In this document: positions 18,247 to 27,354 of the stretch, one piece after another | Layout of the letters: every line of letters starts with the position of its first letter | Numbering within the stretch: position 1 is the stretch's first letter | Assembly: GCF_010093065.1 (NCBI RefSeq) | Contig: NZ_CP048113.1 | Coordinates: forward strand, 7,458,001-7,522,000 | DNA: 64,000 nucleotides | Source: Chitinophaga agri | Lineage (GTDB): Bacteria > Bacteroidota > Bacteroidia > Chitinophagales > Chitinophagaceae | Direction: 5' to 3' | Position numbers and translations under genes: made by a program | Notes under the pieces: generated by a model | The model's database searches: none | Seen by the model: only the letters and a program-made list of their open reading frames with translations | Told to the model about the DNA's origin: nothing

Positions 18247-18440
18247 ATTTGTAAGGTTTCCGCTGTTCCCCTGTGTCATATCAGGTATATGGCAAATGCA
18301 GGCATGCTTAATGGACAGACCATTAAATGCAGACTGATGGGTACAGGTTGGCATTAAGCAATTGGTCAGCTTAATACGGCATTGTTATTTAATTATTTGA
18401 TGGATAGAGGCGAAGAGGAACGCCCTTGAATATGGGAAGC

Positions 18441-18743
18441 TCAGGCGACCCTGGGAGGCTGGTAATGGGGCTCGCTATAGGTGGAAAGTATGAAGCTGAG
18501 CGGCCCTGCTACATGCTTTATAAATTGTAAGGGCGCTTCCATACTGAAAGATTGTATTTCCGGTACATTGGCGCCGGCAACACAGGTTGAACACGTTGCT
18601 GCAAACGGAGAACAATCTCCCTGGCTTTTGTTACCATCCTTCTCTGAAGAGGTCGTCTCCTGTGCACAGCTGTCCCAGAGACAACAGGGAGCAACTGTTT
18701 CCAGTAAAATGAATAATGATAATATGATAGCCAGAAAACGCAT
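18441..18743 (-). CDS. Cys-rich small secreted protein, DUF6660-like
   Basis: The 100-residue product has an N-terminal hydrophobic signal and a cysteine array: APCC, DSC, GDCSPF, CSTC. The order PCC ... C ... CSPF-x3-C-x2-C is shared with the divergent gene at 18908, so the two are paralogues. Proteins of this kind sit beside CusA-type pumps in Bacteroidota. Metal capture in the periplasm is a fair inference from Cys content and context. It lies 194 bp upstream of the CusA fusion on the same strand and probably leads that operon. Confidence 0.75.
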   Translation of the reverse strand: MRFLAIILSLFILLETVAPCCLWDSCAQETTSSEKDGNKSQGDCSPFAATCSTCVAGANVPEIQSFSMEAPLQFIKHVAGPLSFILSTYSEPHYQPPRVA

Positions 18744-18895
18744 TACGGGTATAAAGGTATTACATACGTGTAAATCTGCAATAACTAATATTTCAACATT
18801 GTTGCATGTGTACTGTTGTATATCCCTGTTAAAGTAACTGATAAAAGGATCAGCATATCAATATTGAAAGTATACACTTGTAACGAATGAGATAC

Positions 18896-18903
18896 TATAT
18901 TTG
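18896..18903 (+). promoter_or_regulatory. -7 box directly before the second DUF6660 gene
   Basis: TATATTTG matches TAnnTTTG exactly and ends 4 nt before the ATG at 18908. If used, transcription would start at or next to the start codon. No well-spaced -33 element is evident. Confidence 0.4.
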
Positions 18904-18907
18904 CGTC

Positions 18908-19234
18908 ATGAAATGGCTGATGATCCTTGCTTCCATATATGTCCTGCTGCTGTCAGGTATCCCCTGTTGCGGAAATGACGCCTGTTGCAGGGAGGAATAT
19001 GCATGGGCTGAAAGCGGAGCACATCACGACCATGCAGATAATTCTAAACCCGGGCTACCCTGCAGTCCTTTTTTCTCCTGTACTGCCTGTCATGCCCTGG
19101 TTGCCGTAAATCATACGGTCAATATACCCCTTCCAACTGGCATTGAAAAGAAGCTGTTATTTAGCTATATTGATAAATCATTACCGACATTCGCTGCTGC
19201 TGTCTGGCAACCCCCACAGACTATATTTTCTTAA
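18908..19234 (+). CDS. Cys/His-rich small secreted protein, DUF6660-like
   Basis: From the ATG at 18908 the product starts MKWLMILASIYVLLLSGIPCC, a signal peptide. The mature part has CC, ACC, a His cluster (HHDHADN), PCSPFFSCTACH and ends with a polar tail. The PCC ... CSPF-x2-C-x2-C order matches the divergent paralogue at 18441. It is 71 bp upstream of the TonB receptor and on the same strand, so the pair likely forms an operon. Binding of Cu, Zn or a related metal is inferred from residues and neighbours. Confidence 0.78.
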   Translation: MKWLMILASIYVLLLSGIPCCGNDACCREEYAWAESGAHHDHADNSKPGLPCSPFFSCTACHALVAVNHTVNIPLPTGIEKKLLFSYIDKSLPTFAAAVWQPPQTIFS

Positions 19235-19305
19235 ACTGCACTATTTTACTTTCAGCTGTCTTTAAAATAAGGCGGCGCATTTTATTACATAGCTCTAATC
19301 AAAGA

Positions 19306-21477
19306 ATGAAGAAATTATACAGTGCCACGGCGCTGCTGTTTTTTACACAGCTGTGCATGGGGCAATATGCACTAAAGGCCATTGTAAAAGACGCTGATAC
19401 AAAAGAGCGTTTACCCGGGGCGACCGCTGTTCGGTTGCATACTACAAAAGTGGCTCAGTCTGACAATAACGGCTTTGTAACGATTAATGATATTCCTTGT
19501 GGTGAACAGGTGATTGCATTCCGCTTTCTCGGATATCAACAAAGAACGGACACCATTTTGTTCCCGCAGGCGTCCGATACACTGGAAATATTACTGGAGA
19601 AGGAAGGTGAAGAACTAGAGGAAGTAGTGATCTCATCTACCCGTAGTAACCGTAGTATAACAGATATTCCAACACGGGTTGAATTCATTGCGGGCGAGGA
19701 GCTGGAGGAAAAGGGAAATATGAAACCGGGAGATATCAGAATGATGCTCAATGAGAGTACCGGTATTCAGACGCAGCAGGTATCAGCCACCTCAGCTAAC
19801 GCCAGTATTCGCATACAAGGCCTGGACGGCCGGTACACACAACTATTGAAAGACGGATTCCCACTTTACGCAGGTTTTTCCGGCGGACTTGGATTACTGC
19901 AAACTCCTCCGTTAGATCTGAAGCAGGTGGAAGTGATCAAAGGGTCGGCTTCTACCTTATATGGCGGAGGTGCTATAGCAGGATTGGTGAATTTAATCTC
20001 GAAATCGCCCGCTGAAGAAAAGGAACTGCGCTTTTTGATAAATGGTACTTCCGCAGGAGGACTGGATCTTAACGGCTTTTACGGACAACGGTTTGACAAG
20101 GTAGGTGTTACTGTTTTCGCTTCCCGTAACAGTAACAAACCATACGATCCTTCTAATACCGGATTTACAGCCATTCCGCAATTTGAACGGTATGTGCTTA
20201 ATCCAAAGTTGTTTATCTATGCTGGTCCCCGTACGACGCTGAACTTCGGCGTGAATGCAGCTATCGAAGATCGTACCGGTGGCGATATTCAGTACATTAA
20301 AGGTAAAGGAGACAGCACACATAGTTATTTTGAGAAGAATAAAACACAGCGTTTCTCTACGCAGCTCTCTTTTGACCACGCGTTTGATGAGAGCAGCAGG
20401 CTGCGGATAAAGAACTCGGTAAACTATTTTAACCGCAAATTGTCTATACCAGACTATGTATTTGACGGAAGACAGATATCTTCTTATACGGAGGCAACCT
20501 ACAGTAAGCAGTTTGAAAAGACAGACTGGATAGTAGGGTTCAATGCATACACCGATAACTTTAGCGAGCAGCCGGATGATACTATTGCAAAGCGTAACTA
20601 CGATCAGCATACGGTAGGATTATTCGTGCAGAATGTATGGAAGGTAAGTGCACTGTTTCAGCTTGAAACCGGGCTTCGTGGCGATTATGTCAATGATTAT
20701 GGAGTTGCATTATTGCCCCGGATTGCTGCTTTATTGAAGTTTTCTTCAAAATTTTCTTCCAGAATAGGCGGCGGTTTGGGATATAAAACACCTACCATAT
20801 TCACAGAAGAGACCGAAAGAATACAGTACAGAGCCTTATTGCCTGTTAACAGTGAGAGCAACAAACTGGAACGATCCTATGGAGCCAATTTTGACGTAAA
20901 CTACCGCACCTCCCTGTTTGAAGATAGAGTAGGTTTGGGCATCAATCAGCTGTTTTTCTATACACGTATTAATGATCCGCTACTACTCACAGGGTCAGCC
21001 GGGAACCCATATCGCCTGTCTAACGTGAAGGGTTATATAGATACAAAGGGATGGGAGACAAATGTTAAGGTAAGCTATGGCGACTTTAAGCTATTTTTAG
21101 GATATACCTTCACAGACGCCCGGTTAAATAACGATGGAATAAAAATGCAGCAGCCATTGACCGCCAGACATAGGCTCAATAACGTACTGATGTATGAGGT
21201 CGAGGAAAAATGGAAGATCGGACTGGAGGCATATTATTACAGCAAACAGCAGCTAAGTGACGGTACAACAGGTAAGTCATACTGGATATGTGGCTTTATG
21301 GCGGAAAAACTGTGGGAACATTTTTCATTGTTTGTCAATTTCGAGAACTTCCTCGATACCCGGCAAACCAGATTTGATAGCATTTACAATGGGACAGTCA
21401 CCCGGCCGGTATTCCGGGAGATCTATTCACCACTGGATGGTTTTGTTGTAAATGGTGGTCTGAAACTGAATTTGTAG
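19306..21477 (+). CDS. TonB-dependent outer-membrane receptor, probably metal-linked
   Basis: A signal peptide ends near residue 19. Residues 22-95 form a carboxypeptidase-regulatory-like beta sandwich (ADTKERLPGATAVRL), common at the N-terminus of Bacteroidota receptors. EEVVISSTR precedes the plug (about 105-230; SIRIQGLDGRYTQLLKDGFP, VEVIKGSASTLYGGGAIAG). The rest is a 22-strand type barrel ending in an aromatic-poor tail (GGLKLNL). Length 723 is normal. The position next to DUF6660 and the efflux genes suggests a substrate linked to metals, but receptors near efflux genes may also import chelators. The substrate is not shown by sequence. Confidence 0.9.
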   Translation: MKKLYSATALLFFTQLCMGQYALKAIVKDADTKERLPGATAVRLHTTKVAQSDNNGFVTINDIPCGEQVIAFRFLGYQQRTDTILFPQASDTLEILLEKEGEELEEVVISSTRSNRSITDIPTRVEFIAGEELEEKGNMKPGDIRMMLNESTGIQTQQVSATSANASIRIQGLDGRYTQLLKDGFPLYAGFSGGLGLLQTPPLDLKQVEVIKGSASTLYGGGAIAGLVNLISKSPAEEKELRFLINGTSAGGLDLNGFYGQRFDKVGVTVFASRNSNKPYDPSNTGFTAIPQFERYVLNPKLFIYAGPRTTLNFGVNAAIEDRTGGDIQYIKGKGDSTHSYFEKNKTQRFSTQLSFDHAFDESSRLRIKNSVNYFNRKLSIPDYVFDGRQISSYTEATYSKQFEKTDWIVGFNAYTDNFSEQPDDTIAKRNYDQHTVGLFVQNVWKVSALFQLETGLRGDYVNDYGVALLPRIAALLKFSSKFSSRIGGGLGYKTPTIFTEETERIQYRALLPVNSESNKLERSYGANFDVNYRTSLFEDRVGLGINQLFFYTRINDPLLLTGSAGNPYRLSNVKGYIDTKGWETNVKVSYGDFKLFLGYTFTDARLNNDGIKMQQPLTARHRLNNVLMYEVEEKWKIGLEAYYYSKQQLSDGTTGKSYWICGFMAEKLWEHFSLFVNFENFLDTRQTRFDSIYNGTVTRPVFREIYSPLDGFVVNGGLKLNL

Positions 21478-21540
21478 AACATTTTCTTACCTGCTTACAT
21501 ATAGTGCGCATCGGCAGCCTAAATACGCAGATAACGAACG

Positions 21541-21570
21541 GTAGTTGCCGGCACATGCCGGCACTACTAC
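21541..21570. repeat. GC-rich hairpin after TonB receptor gene
   Basis: GTAGTTGCCGGCA and TGCCGGCACTAC form an imperfect inverted repeat with a one-base bulge. There is no T-run, so it may act as a 3' transcript stabiliser or weak terminator rather than a standard terminator. Confidence 0.45.
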
Positions 21571-21675
21571 GCTTCTATAGCCCGGTAGTACCGGATTTTC
21601 AGTCTCGTCTGAATCGCTGACTTGTCTACGCCTGTGATATTTATTATCTTTCGTCGCCCAAACAACAATATATTC

Positions 21676-23601
21676 TTGATCAAAGCAACTACCATATCTG
21701 TCCAAACCTGGCGAAACCGTCTGCTGGCCCTGCTTTTTACTAGTCTGCTGATGCCTGCCTTTCCCTGTTTGGCACAAAATGATGCCGGCTTCACGGGTTA
21801 TGCCGGGGTGCCTGTAAAGACACCAGACTCTCTTTTTAAAAAAGTACATCTTGCTACCGATGTTAAAACCAAAATACAGGCAATACAGCCGTTATTGTCT
21901 TTCCATGCCACTCATGGTACGACCGATTCGGTGATACTTTATGCACTGGATCTGATCGGTGACCTGAATCAAAGCAAGCTGCCGGCAGCGGACCGGCTCT
22001 CCTGCCAGGTTTTCCTTTATCTTACGCTCGCCAACGCGTATAATGAGGAAGGACTGTACGACGAAGCCCTGCGCTTTTATCTTCAGGGGCTAAGGATTGC
22101 AGCGTCTCTCGGTAACGAGGCGGCTGTTAATGATAATAAACTGGGTATTGCAAACGTATATGCTGCCCGTCACGAGCATGAGAAGGCGATAGCCGCATAT
22201 AAGGATCTGCTGGACACGGCGCCTGATGAACGACTGAAGCATTTGGTATATGAAAGGCTGGGAATTATTTTCCTTGAACAAAAAGATCTGCCGCAGGCGA
22301 AACAGTACACTGAAAAAGCATTGGTATATTTCCGGCAGCAACAGCAGGAAAAGAAGGAACTGAAGGCAGAACTGACACTGGGTATTATTGCGGAATATAA
22401 CCAGCAGGGTGAAAATGCCTATTCGATCTATAACGAAGTGAAGAATAAGGCGCAGCAATACCAGTTTTACGATCTGTATATTGAAGCAGGACAAAGGATG
22501 GGAGACCTCCTGATCGCTCAAAAGGAGTACGATAATGCAAGGGCCCTTTTGTCCCTGGTCTATTCCAATGCGCTTCAATGGAACGATCTGAAAGCACAGT
22601 TGAAAGTACTGAACAGTTTACGTAACGTACACGCTGCTATGGGCGATTATCAAAATGCGTATGCGCTCATGACACAGTATCTGGGCGTCTCCCAGGAATT
22701 GCTCACCAGGCAGAATAAGCGGGAGATCAACGAGCTGGAAATAAAATATCAAACTGCCCGGAAGGAGAAAGAGATATTGAACAAGGAAAATGAATTAAAC
22801 TACCAGAAAACAGTAAAATATAGTTTGCTGATCGGGTTCCTTGTTATCCTGCTTCCAGTCATCGGTTTGCTATACATGTATTATCAAAAACTGCAGGCAC
22901 AGAGCAAGCTGAATACTACGCTGGAAGAAATGAACCGGCAGGAGATCGCGGCGCTGCTGAAGGACAAGGAACTTGAGTTACTCAAAGCCTCTGTCAGCGG
23001 ACAGGAAAAAGAAAGGAAAAGGATTGCCGGTGAATTGCATGATAGTATTGGCGGTAACCTTGCTGCCATCAAATTACAACTCTCTAATCACACGGGAACG
23101 GATAAGCTGCAGAACCTTATCCGGCAGGTGGACGATACCTATCACCAGGTACGTGACCTTTCTCATGATCTTGTTCCGCCGCAATTCAGTAACACCGGCT
23201 ATGCAGAACTCATTGCCGGCTATATCAGGCAGTTCAACGTGCCTGGTAATGCTGCTATCACTTTTCATGCTTTTCCCAATGAGGAGATTGACAGGATCGA
23301 AACTTCTCTGAAAGTAGAGATCTATAAGATCATTCAGGAACTGATCACCAATGCGCTAAAACATAGTAAGGCCACTAAAGTAGAAATACAACTCACACAG
23401 CTGGACGGCATGCTGAAGCTGTTATTTGAAGATAACGGTCAGGGATTTTCGCTGGAAACGGTGAAATACGGCCTTGGTTTTCAGAATATTCAAACACGTG
23501 TGAAACTGTTCGATGGGATTTTCACTATCGACTCTTTTCCTTCGAAAGGCACAGTAATTGACATTGAAATACCCTTAAATCAGGAATATTGTGAAGTATA
23601 A
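21676..23601 (+). CDS. TPR-containing sensor histidine kinase (HisKA_3/NarX type)
   Basis: No ATG precedes the signal peptide; TTG at 21676 gives MIKATTISVQTWRNRLLALL..., a complete signal ending near residue 34, and is preferred to the TTG at 21622. Next come TPR repeats (about residues 80-370) expected in the periplasm, a membrane span at about 381-402, a coiled coil, the HisKA_3 box ERKRIAGELHDSIGGN with His455, and an HATPase domain (ELITNALKHSK, DNGQGF). It phosphorylates the response regulator encoded next, whose start overlaps its end by 11 nt. The signal sensed is unknown. Confidence 0.92.
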   Translation: MIKATTISVQTWRNRLLALLFTSLLMPAFPCLAQNDAGFTGYAGVPVKTPDSLFKKVHLATDVKTKIQAIQPLLSFHATHGTTDSVILYALDLIGDLNQSKLPAADRLSCQVFLYLTLANAYNEEGLYDEALRFYLQGLRIAASLGNEAAVNDNKLGIANVYAARHEHEKAIAAYKDLLDTAPDERLKHLVYERLGIIFLEQKDLPQAKQYTEKALVYFRQQQQEKKELKAELTLGIIAEYNQQGENAYSIYNEVKNKAQQYQFYDLYIEAGQRMGDLLIAQKEYDNARALLSLVYSNALQWNDLKAQLKVLNSLRNVHAAMGDYQNAYALMTQYLGVSQELLTRQNKREINELEIKYQTARKEKEILNKENELNYQKTVKYSLLIGFLVILLPVIGLLYMYYQKLQAQSKLNTTLEEMNRQEIAALLKDKELELLKASVSGQEKERKRIAGELHDSIGGNLAAIKLQLSNHTGTDKLQNLIRQVDDTYHQVRDLSHDLVPPQFSNTGYAELIAGYIRQFNVPGNAAITFHAFPNEEIDRIETSLKVEIYKIIQELITNALKHSKATKVEIQLTQLDGMLKLLFEDNGQGFSLETVKYGLGFQNIQTRVKLFDGIFTIDSFPSKGTVIDIEIPLNQEYCEV

Positions 23602-24232
23602 TATTATCCTTGCTGACGACCATAAATTGTTTCTGGAAGGTCTTATGAGGTTGCTTGCGCAGGAAAATGATATTGATGTATGTTATTATGCCCATAATGG
23701 AGCGCTGGTTGTGAAGTATCTTGATCAGCATCCGGGTGAACAGGTAGATCTCGTTATTACAGACATCAGCATGCCGGATATGGATGGCATCACACTTAAT
23801 AACTACATCAAGGAGAAAAGACCCGAGATCAGCACATTGGTGGTAAGTATGCACACTGATGCAAATATGATCGATGCGCTCATCCAGAATAACGTAGACG
23901 GCTTTTTATCAAAGAATGCTGATTCAAATGAATTACTGGAAGCTGTAAGAACCATCCTTAAAGGAAGCAAATATTTTTCAGAAGCGGTGAAGCAGGAATA
24001 CCTGAAGAGTGTATTCAATAAGGAGAAGGAAACCCTTGAAATGCTTACCTCGCGTGAAAAGGATGTGCTTAAGCTGATAGCCGAAGAGTACACCACACAG
24101 GAAATAGCTGATAAACTCTTTCTTAGCAAGCACACTATTGAGAGTTACCGTAAAACCCTCATTATTAAACTGAAAGTGCGAAATCTTGCCGGACTCACCA
24201 GGTACGCGGTCAAGCTGGGGCTCCTCAGCTAA
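23591..24232 (+). CDS. NarL/FixJ-type response regulator
   Basis: The gene starts with GTG at 23591 inside the end of the kinase gene, which implies translational coupling. The receiver domain (residues 1-120) has the acidic pair DD at 9-10, phospho-acceptor Asp58 in ITDISMPDMDG, and a Lys in FLSKNAD. The C-terminal LuxR helix-turn-helix spans about 148-210 (LTSREKDVLKLIAEEYTTQE, LFLSKHTIESYRKTLI). The partner kinase is immediately upstream. The next genes encode a membrane protein and a SIMPL protein, possible targets. Confidence 0.94.
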   Translation: MKYNIILADDHKLFLEGLMRLLAQENDIDVCYYAHNGALVVKYLDQHPGEQVDLVITDISMPDMDGITLNNYIKEKRPEISTLVVSMHTDANMIDALIQNNVDGFLSKNADSNELLEAVRTILKGSKYFSEAVKQEYLKSVFNKEKETLEMLTSREKDVLKLIAEEYTTQEIADKLFLSKHTIESYRKTLIIKLKVRNLAGLTRYAVKLGLLS

Positions 24233-24363
24233 CCCCCTGAAAACAGGGTATCGGATTTCACTGGATACGATGTTGCTCTCCACCTGGCACGGGACTACCT
24301 TTGTTGCATAACAAAACGGAACAATCCCGTGTCAAACCATTTCTTAACTATAAATGCAACATC

Positions 24364-24789
24364 ATGATCTACGGAATAACATTAATCCTGCTGAGTATCA
24401 TCGCCGTTCCTTCTCTTATATTATCCCGGAAGCCTAATGCTAAGGAGCTGCTGGAAAAGGTAGCGCCATACCAGGGATGGATTGGAATTGTGTTTTGTTT
24501 CTGGGGTATCTGGGGACTTGTCACCGCCGTTTTAAACGTAGGCTGGCTTACGGCTGCGCCTATCTGGTGGATCACCCTGACTGCAGGCAGCCTGGTGGAA
24601 GCATGCCTGGGCTTTTTACTCGGATTCCCGCTTATTAACAAGTTCTTCCTCTCCGGCAATGAAAAGGCCAGGGAAAAGGCCGTACGTATTCGTGCACAGG
24701 TAGCACCAAAACAGGGTAAACTGGGTATACTGGGTATCATCGTCGGCGCATGGATGATCGTTGCGTCTTTCCTCTTTACGATTGCCTAG
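24364..24789 (+). CDS. Four-span membrane protein of unknown function
   Basis: The start at 24364 ([20 protein letters not shown]) removes an unlikely charged extension. The 141 residues contain about four hydrophobic spans, with two copies of a related loop, [13 protein letters not shown] and [13 protein letters not shown], which suggests an internal two-fold repeat. Lys/Arg/Glu-rich text lies between spans two and four ([14 protein letters not shown]). It stands between the two-component system and a SIMPL gene, 27 bp before the latter, so the two likely share a transcript. No named family was recognised. Confidence 0.75.
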   Translation: MIYGITLILLSIIAVPSLILSRKPNAKELLEKVAPYQGWIGIVFCFWGIWGLVTAVLNVGWLTAAPIWWITLTAGSLVEACLGFLLGFPLINKFFLSGNEKAREKAVRIRAQVAPKQGKLGILGIIVGAWMIVASFLFTIA

Positions 24790-24816
24790 TTTTTTTTCAC
24801 TACTCAACTATCAAGG

Positions 24817-25428
24817 ATGAAAAACGTAATAATGGCCGCCATCATAGCGATGTCGGCATTGGGAAGCCATGCACAGGAGATACGGCCGAACACCATTCAG
24901 GTGAATGGCATCGCTAAAGTGAACCGCGAAGTGGATGCCTACCTGGTGGATGTTACCATAGCAGTGGAGTACGGAGAAATTGAAAGTAAAAAGTCTTTCG
25001 ACGACCTTAAAAACAGCTTTTTCAAGAAGGCAAAGGAGGCGGGGCTGGATCAAAGTCAGTTCAGGGAAGATAAGATGAGATACCAGGCCTTGCAGCTTTT
25101 CAGGGAAGGTAGTTTATACACTTTCACGGCCCGTTCGCAGGACGAAATACTGAAGGTCACCAGACTGGCGAATGGCAGTGTTATTAATATCACCAGTGCA
25201 AGGGTAAAGTTCAAACCTGTGGTGAAAGATGAGAAGCTCTTCGAAGCCGCCCTGCGCAATAGCAGAGAGAAAGCGGCAATCATTGCCAGGACACTCAACA
25301 AAAAACTGGGCGCCGTATCAGGTGTAACAGACCTTACCCCACAGGAAACAACAGTAGAGGAAAATTTTTACTTTAAGCCAGTTGATGATCAATATATCTC
25401 TCTGTTAGTAAGTTTCGCGATTGAATAG
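24817..25428 (+). CDS. SIMPL (DUF541) domain protein, secreted
   Basis: A signal peptide ends at Ala-Gln 20. The mature part starts with the SIMPL hallmark, a strand with a conserved Gly (NTIQVNGIAKVNREVDAYLV), followed by the helix-strand repeat and the C-terminal EKAAIIARTLNKKLGAVSGV block. The length of 203 is slightly short but complete. SIMPL proteins are periplasmic or envelope proteins of unclear role, linked to oxidative stress in some bacteria. A terminator follows at 25455. Confidence 0.85.
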   Translation: MKNVIMAAIIAMSALGSHAQEIRPNTIQVNGIAKVNREVDAYLVDVTIAVEYGEIESKKSFDDLKNSFFKKAKEAGLDQSQFREDKMRYQALQLFREGSLYTFTARSQDEILKVTRLANGSVINITSARVKFKPVVKDEKLFEAALRNSREKAAIIARTLNKKLGAVSGVTDLTPQETTVEENFYFKPVDDQYISLLVSFAIE

Positions 25429-25454
25429 CCGGTCTTCATCCATTGGTTGAAGAG

Positions 25455-25488
25455 GAAGCTTCAGGTTCTATGGCCTGAGGCTTCTTTT
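25455..25488 (+). terminator. Terminator after SIMPL gene
   Basis: GAAGCTTCAGG (25455-25465) pairs with CCTGAGGCTTC (25474-25484), one wobble or mismatch, then TTTT. Confidence 0.85.
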
Positions 25489-26012
25489 GTATAATGATCT
25501 TTTTAATGACCGTTTTCAGCACTCTTCGCTTTTTCCGCCGCCAGCCGGGCCATTCCCTTGTTCCTCGCTTATGGCCGAACTCCGAAAAGTATACCTTTCA
25601 AATAAGGTTCCCGTTTCGTTTTTGCATCTATCGAACACATATTCTTCCGCAGCCACCGGTATTGTGTTCACTTTTGTCGTTGATTAGCTAATATGATAAA
25701 ATAAGTTTCAGCTTCATTATAGAGATTTTAAATGTAAGAAGCAGCAGTGTAAAGGTCGTTCTATCATGGGAAGTTTATTAATTTCTCTCATGTGCTCATC
25801 CATAGCCAGAGCACGATCGCTTTCACCTGGATGGATAAACAGTACCATCTTTCTGCACCGGCGTCCCGGTTTTGCTTCCCGGCTATCAGAAGTACCCATT
25901 CGGCGAAATAAACCCTCCGGGTCAGTTCTCCTGAGTACATTTGACGTGTCACTAACAAACAGATTTAAACACGGTTTTAAATACTGACTATACACTTTAA
26001 ACCAGTAATAAG
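25489..26012. other. About 520 bp with no convincing gene
   Basis: Short frames exist on both strands: 25487-25687 forward, and 25717-25995 reverse overlapping 25766-25987 forward. None has a usual start, coherent domain or neighbour logic, and the two overlapping frames at 25717-25995 exclude each other. A degraded gene or a long regulatory leader of the 26013 gene are both possible. Nothing firm is seen. Confidence 0.4.
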
Positions 26013-26618
26013 ATGAAAGACGTACTCACTCAGGCACTGAATCAAAACAACACAACTACTACCGAGATCAGGCAGACACCTGATAATGCACTATCCGAAT
26101 CATCCGTAAGCGCCATCATTAATGCGCCTATTGAAAAAGTAAATATTGCGGACTGGTTACTCAATCTGCCTGATGCCGAATACCAACGCTGCTCTGTCAA
26201 TCACATAGCTGCTGGCGCCACGGCCACTTTTGATGGGGTACCCATGTCCATCAATGTTGAAACCATTGGTAACGCACTTGTCATACAGCATTACGTAGCA
26301 ACGGTTCATCAACCCGATTACTGCCGTATGCTGTCCGTTTCTGATACGATAACGGCGAGTGGTAGATCAAAAGTACAGGTATTATGGGAGCTGAGGGCCG
26401 AGCGTATTGACGACAATACTACCCGGTACACTAATACTATTCATGCCACAGCAACCCCGGCATTTCTGGACTTTATAAAAGGGCATGGAATCAGTCTGCA
26501 GGACGCCGCAAGAGCCAGACAGGAAGCCTCTGATGCCCATAACAGGGAGGAAACGCCTAACTTCGCGAAGAGCATTGAGAACAAGGCGCTCTACGGACAG
26601 TATAACCTTCCCTTCTAA
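26013..26618 (+). CDS. SRPBCC-like protein of unknown function, 201 aa
   Basis: The protein is soluble with a polar, Asn/Thr-rich N-terminus. SAIINAPIEKVNIADWLLNL is the kind of opening strand plus helix seen in START/SRPBCC folds, followed by several amphipathic strands (CSVNHIAAGATATFDGVPMS, SKVQVLWELRAERIDDNTTR, YTNTIHATATPAFLDFI), and a C-terminal helix. The fold assignment is by pattern and tentative. It lies upstream of a Crp-family gene that has its own promoter box. Confidence 0.65.
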   Translation: MKDVLTQALNQNNTTTTEIRQTPDNALSESSVSAIINAPIEKVNIADWLLNLPDAEYQRCSVNHIAAGATATFDGVPMSINVETIGNALVIQHYVATVHQPDYCRMLSVSDTITASGRSKVQVLWELRAERIDDNTTRYTNTIHATATPAFLDFIKGHGISLQDAARARQEASDAHNREETPNFAKSIENKALYGQYNLPF

Positions 26619-26640
26619 ACGCAGTTAGCACAATATCCTT

Positions 26641-26648
26641 TACATTTG
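26641..26648 (+). promoter_or_regulatory. -7 box of the Crp-family gene
   Basis: TACATTTG, exact TAnnTTTG, 47 nt before the ATG at 26696. The upstream -33 element is poor. Confidence 0.5.
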
Positions 26649-26695
26649 CAGCAGAGATAACCTGGCCAGGTTTACTAACGTATCACATTCTGTTT

Positions 26696-27277
26696 ATGGA
26701 GCAACCAACAGCTAAAAGGATTAAGGAAATATTTGACCCATTCTATAAAGCGGATGTAAGTTTATGGACCGCATTCGCGGAATACCTGCACCCGCGCACG
26801 TTTAAGAAAAACGACATTATAAAGGAATATCATAAAACAGAAAAGTACCTCAACATCCTGATCTCAGGTTCCGTTGCGCATTTCGTTCATGCAAATGAAA
26901 AGGATACCTGTATCAATCTGTATTATGAAGAACAGATCTTCAGCGACTATCTGTCTTTTCTGACCCAGGTACCCAATGTCATAAAGACCCAGGCACTGGA
27001 AGATACCATCGTCTGGTCTATCAGTCATCAGGACCTGAATAACCTGTATGCCAGATCAGCAACAGGTATTTTTATTGGCAAATCTCTTTCAGATGCCATG
27101 TTCATCCGCAAGCAATCCGAGCAGATAAGCTTACTGACCCTTTCACCGACAGAGAGGTACCTGAAACTGATCAGTGAACGGCCTGAGATATTCCAGCGTA
27201 CATCCCTTAAAATTATCTGTTCCTACCTTGGTATTACTGCCGAGAGCCTGAGCCGTATCAGGAAGAAGATTTCCTGA
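26696..27277 (+). CDS. Crp/Fnr-family transcriptional regulator
   Basis: The 193-residue protein has an N-terminal cyclic-nucleotide-binding-like beta barrel (about 25-125, LNILISGSVAHFVHANEKDT) and a C-terminal helix-turn-helix ending FQRTSLKIICSYLGITAESL-SRIRKK. This is the usual short Crp/Fnr type of Bacteroidota. The phosphate-binding cassette of true cAMP receptors is not evident, so the ligand is open. There is no cysteine cluster of the Fnr kind. The CPBP protease gene follows after 77 bp with its own promoter box. Confidence 0.9.
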   Translation: MEQPTAKRIKEIFDPFYKADVSLWTAFAEYLHPRTFKKNDIIKEYHKTEKYLNILISGSVAHFVHANEKDTCINLYYEEQIFSDYLSFLTQVPNVIKTQALEDTIVWSISHQDLNNLYARSATGIFIGKSLSDAMFIRKQSEQISLLTLSPTERYLKLISERPEIFQRTSLKIICSYLGITAESLSRIRKKIS

Positions 27278-27325
27278 GCGATCACTTTCTTACCTTTCGT
27301 CAATTTTTTAGCGGACTTATATTTC

Positions 27326-27333
27326 TACTTTTG
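27326..27333 (+). promoter_or_regulatory. -7 box of the CPBP protease gene
   Basis: TACTTTTG, exact TAnnTTTG, 21 nt before the ATG at 27355, with a T-run about 20 nt upstream. Confidence 0.5.
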
Positions 27334-27354
27334 ACTGGTAATCCAAATATAGAA

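Noticed and set aside
18247..18354. 36-residue extension of CusA
   Set aside because: Cys/His-rich text without membrane pattern; family members start at MLDRIIQFSIKN.
19993..20610. 205-residue reverse frame inside the TonB receptor gene
   Set aside because: Shadow frame; plug and barrel motifs on the forward strand are clear.
25717..25995. 92-residue reverse frame, overlapping a 73-residue forward frame
   Set aside because: Two opposed frames of similar length with no domain, no start context and no neighbour logic.
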